The position numbers and the translations under genes were made by a program. This document shows, piece by piece, positions 60,340-64,000 of a stretch of DNA of 64,000 nucleotides. Source of the DNA: Pseudomonas sp. G2-4 (GTDB taxonomy: Bacteria; Pseudomonadota; Gammaproteobacteria; Pseudomonadales; Pseudomonadaceae); assembly GCF_030064125.1 (NCBI RefSeq), contig NZ_CP125957.1, forward strand, positions 5,078,501-5,142,500, written 5' to 3'. The first letter of the stretch is position 1; every line of letters begins with the position of its first letter. Below the pieces are notes generated by a model. It worked only from the letters and a program-made list of their open reading frames with translations, had not been told where the DNA came from and did not search any database.

Positions 60340-61217
60340 CGATAGCTCAAGGCGTTGAAAATGCGCCGACGCTCATCGACGATGGTTTCCCGACCGTGCA
60401 TGACCCGACGGTTGTCGATCATCACCATGTCGTGGTCGCGCCAGCCAACCGGGCAGGTGTGTTGGGCAGACACCTCGGCGATCTCAGCCAGATACTCGGC
60501 GGGAATCGGCTGCCCGGCCAGCGTGTCGATCACCGGTGCCTCGTAATTGAAGGATGGCCCCAGGATGCTGTTGGCAAAGGCCGGACGCTGGCTGAAGGCG
60601 GACGTCAGGATCGCTGACGTGCTGAAGGCGTAATGGATCGAATCATCGGCCGGGTTGAAAGAGATCAGGGTTTGCGGATCATCACCGATGATCTGCAACA
60701 GATCCTCGATAGCGACAGCTGCCGGATCCGACAACGTCGGCGAGTAGTGACACACCAGCCGGCGCCATTTTTCCCCTGCCACCGTGCGGCTGTAGCGAAT
60801 GGGGTTTTCTTCGAAGAAACTGCGGCAGCCCGGGGAGAGCTTCGCTAGCACCCGTTCGCCGTCGCACAACGTCGTTTGCGAACCCTTGCGCGGCGCTTCC
60901 TGGCAATAGAACCAGGTCATGTCCGGCCAGAACGGCGAGTTACCATTTTCGCAATGCAGGCCCACCGCCTGGCGCCCGGCATCCACCAACTGTGCCGCGC
61001 CACCGACCATGATCCGCGCCGGATCCAGGCTCAGTCGCGAACTGTTTTGCTTCACGTATGCACTGAAGTCTTCGGCAGTGTGAATGCAGTTGCGAAACAG
61101 CACGACACCGTAGTGCCCCAGCAGCTCATACAGCTCGGCCTTGCCCAGGCTGGCGAAGTGGTGCGACTCGACGATGGAAACGTCAGGGTTCTCAAAGTGA
61201 AAGGCAGGTGTGCTCAT
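60336..61217 (-). CDS. TauD/CAS-like Fe(II)/2-oxoglutarate-dependent oxygenase
   Basis: A 293-residue oxygenase. The iron triad is His88 and Glu90 (GLHCENGNSPFWPDM) with His274 (RRVMHGRETI). An Arg about 10-11 residues after it (ERRRIFNALSYR) would bind 2-oxoglutarate. H-x-E rather than H-x-D is typical of the clavaminate synthase/VioC side of the TauD superfamily, whose members often hydroxylate amino acids. The start chosen is the ATG of MSTPAFHFENPD, with AAGGA nine bases upstream, overlapping the ligase gene by 26 bp. Substrate unknown. Confidence 0.9.
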   Translation of the reverse strand: MSTPAFHFENPDVSIVESHHFASLGKAELYELLGHYGVVLFRNCIHTAEDFSAYVKQNSSRLSLDPARIMVGGAAQLVDAGRQAVGLHCENGNSPFWPDMTWFYCQEAPRKGSQTTLCDGERVLAKLSPGCRSFFEENPIRYSRTVAGEKWRRLVCHYSPTLSDPAAVAIEDLLQIIGDDPQTLISFNPADDSIHYAFSTSAILTSAFSQRPAFANSILGPSFNYEAPVIDTLAGQPIPAEYLAEIAEVSAQHTCPVGWRDHDMVMIDNRRVMHGRETIVDERRRIFNALSYR

Positions 61218-62757
61218 TGGATGCATTCCTTTGCAGAGTGGAAAAAACATGGGCGATGTCGGCGCGTTTCGGCCGGCCGGTGACGGTATAAAGCTGCTCG
61301 ATCAGCGGGTCGTCGCGGGTCAACAACCAGAGTCGGTTCGGTCGTTCGATGTCGGAGAAACGTCCCGCCGACCAGGCAAGCAGCTCCTCGCGCGCGGGGG
61401 TCGACTCCACGCACAACAACGCCACCAGACCGTCGCGATCATCGAAAAACACGGCGGCGTCGTTCACGCCCGGGTATTTGCGATACTCCAACTCAACCTG
61501 CTCGGGGCTGACGTTGCGGCCGTTGGGCAGGCAAATCACGTTCTTCTTGCGCCCGTGCACGTAGAGATAGCCATCGGCATCCAGCGACCCCAGGTCACCG
61601 GTGTCCATCCAGCCGTCGCCGGACATGGAGCAGGCGCTGGGGTCGGTGCCCGAATAGCCGCTGAACAGCGAGCTGCTCTTGACCTCGATGGTCTGGTCGG
61701 CGCCGATACGCACCTGGACATGGGGCAACGGCTGGCCGACGCTGCCAAGGCGTTGCTGCTCAGCAGTGTTCATGCTGACCACCGACGCGTTCTCCGAAAG
61801 CCCGTAGCCCTGGTACACCGCGATGCCTTGCTCAGCCAGGCCGCGTAGCACATCGATACTCACCGCCGCACCGCCGCAGGTGATGTGCGCGCCCGACTTC
61901 AGGTAACGCGCCAGCCGTTCGCCCGGCTCGCTCCCTTCGTTCATCTGCTCCAGGAAGCGATTGACCATGACCGGTGGGACCGTCAGGGCCGTTGGTTGGA
62001 CTTGCAGGATCCAATCCACCAGGCGCTGCGGCGAAGCGCCGGGCTCGCCGAGCAAGGGTTCGTCCGGCGGCAAAAAATGCACGGTCCCGCCAGCCAGCAG
62101 CGGCAGATACGCGGCGGTCACTTGTTCCAGCAACAGACTCAAGGGCACCAAAGACAAATAACGACGATGGGCATTGGCGGGCATGCGTTGGCGCAACGAC
62201 GCCAATACCGCGCCGACCGCCTGGGTACTCAGCCGCACCCCTTTCGGCCGGCTGGTGGTGCCCGAGGTGTGGATGACTTTGCAGATCCAGTCGCCCTCAC
62301 TTTCCGGCGTATAGAGCAGCGGCTGCTCGAGCACCGGCTCGTTGATGCGTTGCAAACGGCTGTCGGGAAAATCCAACTTCCAGCGTTGTGCCAGGGTTCC
62401 CTGCCCTGCGGCATCGACCAGAAACCCATCGCAACTCCCAGCCAGGTGCTCAGCCTGGGATTGGCTGAACGCCAGCGGCAACGGCAGCGCAGTGATTCCG
62501 GCGAACAGGCAGGCCAGGTCGGCCACCAGCCAGTCACTGCTGTTGCGCGTCGCAATCCCCAATACCACTTGATCGCCTTGGGCCCGGCTTGCAAAACGCC
62601 GCTGCAGTGTTGCCGCCAGATTGAGCGAGCGATGTTCCAGCTCGCCATAAGTCAACGCCACCGGTTCATTGCCTGCTGGCGACCAGTCAACCGCACAGAT
62701 GGCCTGGCGATTGTCTTGTAACGCACGTTGCAACTGGCTGATAAATCCACTGCTCAT
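61192..62757 (-). CDS. AMP-dependent acyl ligase (ANL superfamily)
   Basis: A 521-residue adenylating enzyme. The P-loop is IHTSGTTSRPKGVRLS. GYGLSENASVVSMN, GWMDTGDLGSLDADG and GRKKNVICLPNGRNVSPEQVE are core motifs, and VTGRPKRADI carries the probable catalytic Lys. It resembles fatty acyl-CoA/AMP ligases more than NRPS modules, and no carrier-protein domain is attached. The start is the ATG overlapping the upstream stop (ATGA). It probably activates an acyl chain for the T_hemolysin-type protein encoded just upstream. Confidence 0.92.
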   Translation of the reverse strand: MSSGFISQLQRALQDNRQAICAVDWSPAGNEPVALTYGELEHRSLNLAATLQRRFASRAQGDQVVLGIATRNSSDWLVADLACLFAGITALPLPLAFSQSQAEHLAGSCDGFLVDAAGQGTLAQRWKLDFPDSRLQRINEPVLEQPLLYTPESEGDWICKVIHTSGTTSRPKGVRLSTQAVGAVLASLRQRMPANAHRRYLSLVPLSLLLEQVTAAYLPLLAGGTVHFLPPDEPLLGEPGASPQRLVDWILQVQPTALTVPPVMVNRFLEQMNEGSEPGERLARYLKSGAHITCGGAAVSIDVLRGLAEQGIAVYQGYGLSENASVVSMNTAEQQRLGSVGQPLPHVQVRIGADQTIEVKSSSLFSGYSGTDPSACSMSGDGWMDTGDLGSLDADGYLYVHGRKKNVICLPNGRNVSPEQVELEYRKYPGVNDAAVFFDDRDGLVALLCVESTPAREELLAWSAGRFSDIERPNRLWLLTRDDPLIEQLYTVTGRPKRADIAHVFSTLQRNASNEHTCLSL

Positions 62758-63371
62758 GGCTGCGCCCTCGCCAGAGAATCGCTGGGCAATTGAGTGAATG
62801 AGGTATTGAGGGTCATGGCGGCGAAACGTGAACGTTGTGGGTCCACCCGGATAAAGCCCGTGACGGGCAACTTGGCGTAATAGCTCCCCCATTTCTTGCT
62901 GCCGTCATCGGCCAGGCGCGTGGGGTCTGCGGTCAACAGCGGCTCGAAATCGATCTGGCAACTTTCCATCATTTGCCGAACCCGAGGTGTCACCGTGCAC
63001 AACAGGTAATGCCCACCCATGCACCAGGACAACAAGGGAATCATGTTGACCAGAATCATTCCGGCCGTCAGGTGATGGGAAATCAGGTTACCGATCTCGA
63101 CAATGTTCGAGCGATCAATGGTTTTCTCGAAGCGCCGGGACAATATCTCGTTTATCGGGTGTGTCAGGTATTGCTCGGAAAACAGTGTGCGATGGTCCGC
63201 AAACGTAATACCGGCGCACGCAAGAATACGATCTGCCGGATCCTGAGTAACCGCAAAGTATTGCGGGTTCGGTTCAACCGAAGCGGAATAAGAACTGCGA
63301 AATTTTTCCTTCACTACTTCTGTGGCTTGCACCCATAACGGCGTCTTAGTTTCAGCGACACGTATTTGCAT
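62754..63371 (-). CDS. thermostable-hemolysin-family (T_hemolysin) protein, possible acyltransferase
   Basis: A 205-residue protein matching the T_hemolysin family. Signature parts: DRSNIVEIGNLISHHLTAG, HYLLCTVTPRVRQMM and WGSYYAKLPVTGFIRVD. The family is named for a Vibrio hemolysin but has a GNAT/autoinducer-synthase-like fold, so an acyltransferase role is plausible (inference). No signal peptide is present, which argues against a secreted toxin. It has a strong ribosome site, GGAGGAGG. First gene of the operon, with an AT-rich promoter region shared with a divergent LysR gene. Confidence 0.85.
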   Translation of the reverse strand: MQIRVAETKTPLWVQATEVVKEKFRSSYSASVEPNPQYFAVTQDPADRILACAGITFADHRTLFSEQYLTHPINEILSRRFEKTIDRSNIVEIGNLISHHLTAGMILVNMIPLLSWCMGGHYLLCTVTPRVRQMMESCQIDFEPLLTADPTRLADDGSKKWGSYYAKLPVTGFIRVDPQRSRFAAMTLNTSFTQLPSDSLARAQP

Positions 63372-63518
63372 TTTGTCCTCCTCCGTCCTTGTGCAGGATT
63401 CCTGTAAAAAGCGAGGCGAGCATATTGGGGAAAACTCCTACAGACCATTTAAAAAGTAAATTGCATCCGCTAATATGTAAATAAACGTCTTTGTCATAAA
63501 AACATAGGACGCTAGTCC
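63372..63518. promoter_or_regulatory. divergent promoter region of the six-gene operon and the LysR gene
   Basis: 147 bp, strongly AT-rich compared with the operon. It contains TAATATGTAAAT near 63470 and the dyad GGACGCTAGTCC at 63507-63518, which touches the LysR start. LysR regulators usually bind such divergent regions. Exact boxes cannot be assigned. Confidence 0.5.
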
Positions 63519-64000
63519 ATGGATTACGCCAAGAAGGATCTTATGCTCAATAGTAATTTGCTTAGAAAGCTGGACATGCAGGACTTGATGGTGTTTGTCG
63601 CGGTGTACGAGCAGAGCAGCGTCACCGAGGTATCCGAGGCCCTTTGCGTCAGCCAGTCGACCGTGAGCTATTGCTTGAAGAAGCTGCGCACGAGCTTCGA
63701 AGATGAACTTTTTGTTAATACCCGTAGTGGCATGCTGCCTACCGGCAAGGCCACCGCCATGTACAGCCACATACTGAAGATTCTCAAAACAATCAATATA
63801 TGCCATTCCGGAATTCAGACTTTTGACCCAACCCAGAAAGAAATAACATTCAATATTTGCGCACCTGAGTACTTTGAGCTTCTTATACTGCCAACATTAG
63901 TCAAATCTTTTATCGGCAGTCGCTTTCCCGTCATCATTAACATAACGAAATTTCACCGAGATATTCCAGCCGAAGAACTGATGGATGGCCGCTTCGACCT
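63519..64000 (+). CDS. LysR-family regulator, partial (runs off the window)
   Basis: At least 160 codons are visible, open to the window end. The N-terminal HTH reads LDMQDLMVFVAVYEQSSVTE then VSEALCVSQSTVSYCLKKLR, a NahR/NodD-like LysR. The effector domain begins around EITFNICAPEYFELL. The start is the ATG at MDYAKKDLMLNSN with AGGA nine bases upstream. An ATG eight codons later, with AAGGA only four bases upstream, is an alternative. The coding sequence is notably AT-rich, especially past 63780. Divergent to the six-gene operon, so the likely regulator. Confidence 0.85.
   Translation, partial: MDYAKKDLMLNSNLLRKLDMQDLMVFVAVYEQSSVTEVSEALCVSQSTVSYCLKKLRTSFEDELFVNTRSGMLPTGKATAMYSHILKILKTINICHSGIQTFDPTQKEITFNICAPEYFELLILPTLVKSFIGSRFPVIINITKFHRDIPAEELMDGRFD

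Noticed and set aside
62754..63371. Secreted hemolysin toxin
   Set aside because: No signal peptide or secretion genes, and the operon context points to metabolism.
63438..63806. 122-codon minus-strand frame near the right end
   Set aside because: It is antisense to the LysR gene and lacks any family features.

Overview
The window is a chromosomal segment of a Pseudomonas, most likely of the P. fluorescens group. Gene order in several blocks follows the P. aeruginosa/P. fluorescens core: mrp-metG, rnf-nth, argG-motY-pyrC-rnt-prx-bfd-bfr-grxD, argF, glpFKRD, the acidic amino acid transporter with AauRS, and gcsR-gcv-sdaA. Intergenic DNA carries two families of short palindromic REP/REPIN repeats (17 occurrences) typical of fluorescent pseudomonads. 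I see no tRNA, rRNA, CRISPR array, prophage or insertion sequence.

Layout. 0.1-8.3 kb: Fe-S carrier ATPase (minus), metG, a reduced rnf operon (rnfA, B, D, G, E with no rnfC) overlapping nth, and a small PA3496-type protein. 8.3-9.9 kb: a BvgA-like orphan response regulator and an unknown membrane protein. 10-21.8 kb: argG, motY, pyrC-rnt, a 2-Cys peroxiredoxin, the iron-storage pair bfd/bfr, grxD, a molybdopterin oxidoreductase, a small hypothetical gene, and argF with a tandem ArgR operator, coupled to an ABC ATPase. 22-28.9 kb: a PhzF-like gene, ybaK and the glycerol regulon. 29-36 kb: glutamate/aspartate ABC transporter behind a sigma-54 promoter with two AauR-type dyads, then AauS/AauR. 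36-39 kb: an NmrA-like protein, an atypical metallo-beta-lactamase-fold protein and a divergent LysR. 39-47 kb: GcsR-type activator and the glycine-cleavage/serine-deaminase cluster gcvH-gcvP-sdaA-gcvT, again with a sigma-54 promoter and two TGTA-N10-TACA dyads. 47-49.5 kb: cold-shock protein, RDD protein, nadA. 50-54 kb: copper resistance copABCD. 54-56.5 kb: two exporters (MFS and EamA).

The most unusual part is 56.5-64 kb. Six genes on the minus strand overlap end to end: a T_hemolysin-type protein, an AMP-dependent acyl ligase, a TauD-like Fe(II)/2-oxoglutarate oxygenase, a class III aminotransferase homologue that has lost its PLP lysine, an intact class III aminotransferase, and an amidase-signature hydrolase. 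A LysR gene, cut by the window end, is transcribed divergently. The set reads as a compact biosynthetic operon for an unknown acylated or amidated small molecule. I do not recognise it as a named pathway.

The second unusual point is the Rnf locus. It has no electron-input subunit RnfC, RnfB lacks its membrane anchor, and RnfA/RnfE have lost three of the four cysteines expected to hold the membrane [2Fe-2S] cluster. The reading frames are nonetheless intact and tightly coupled.
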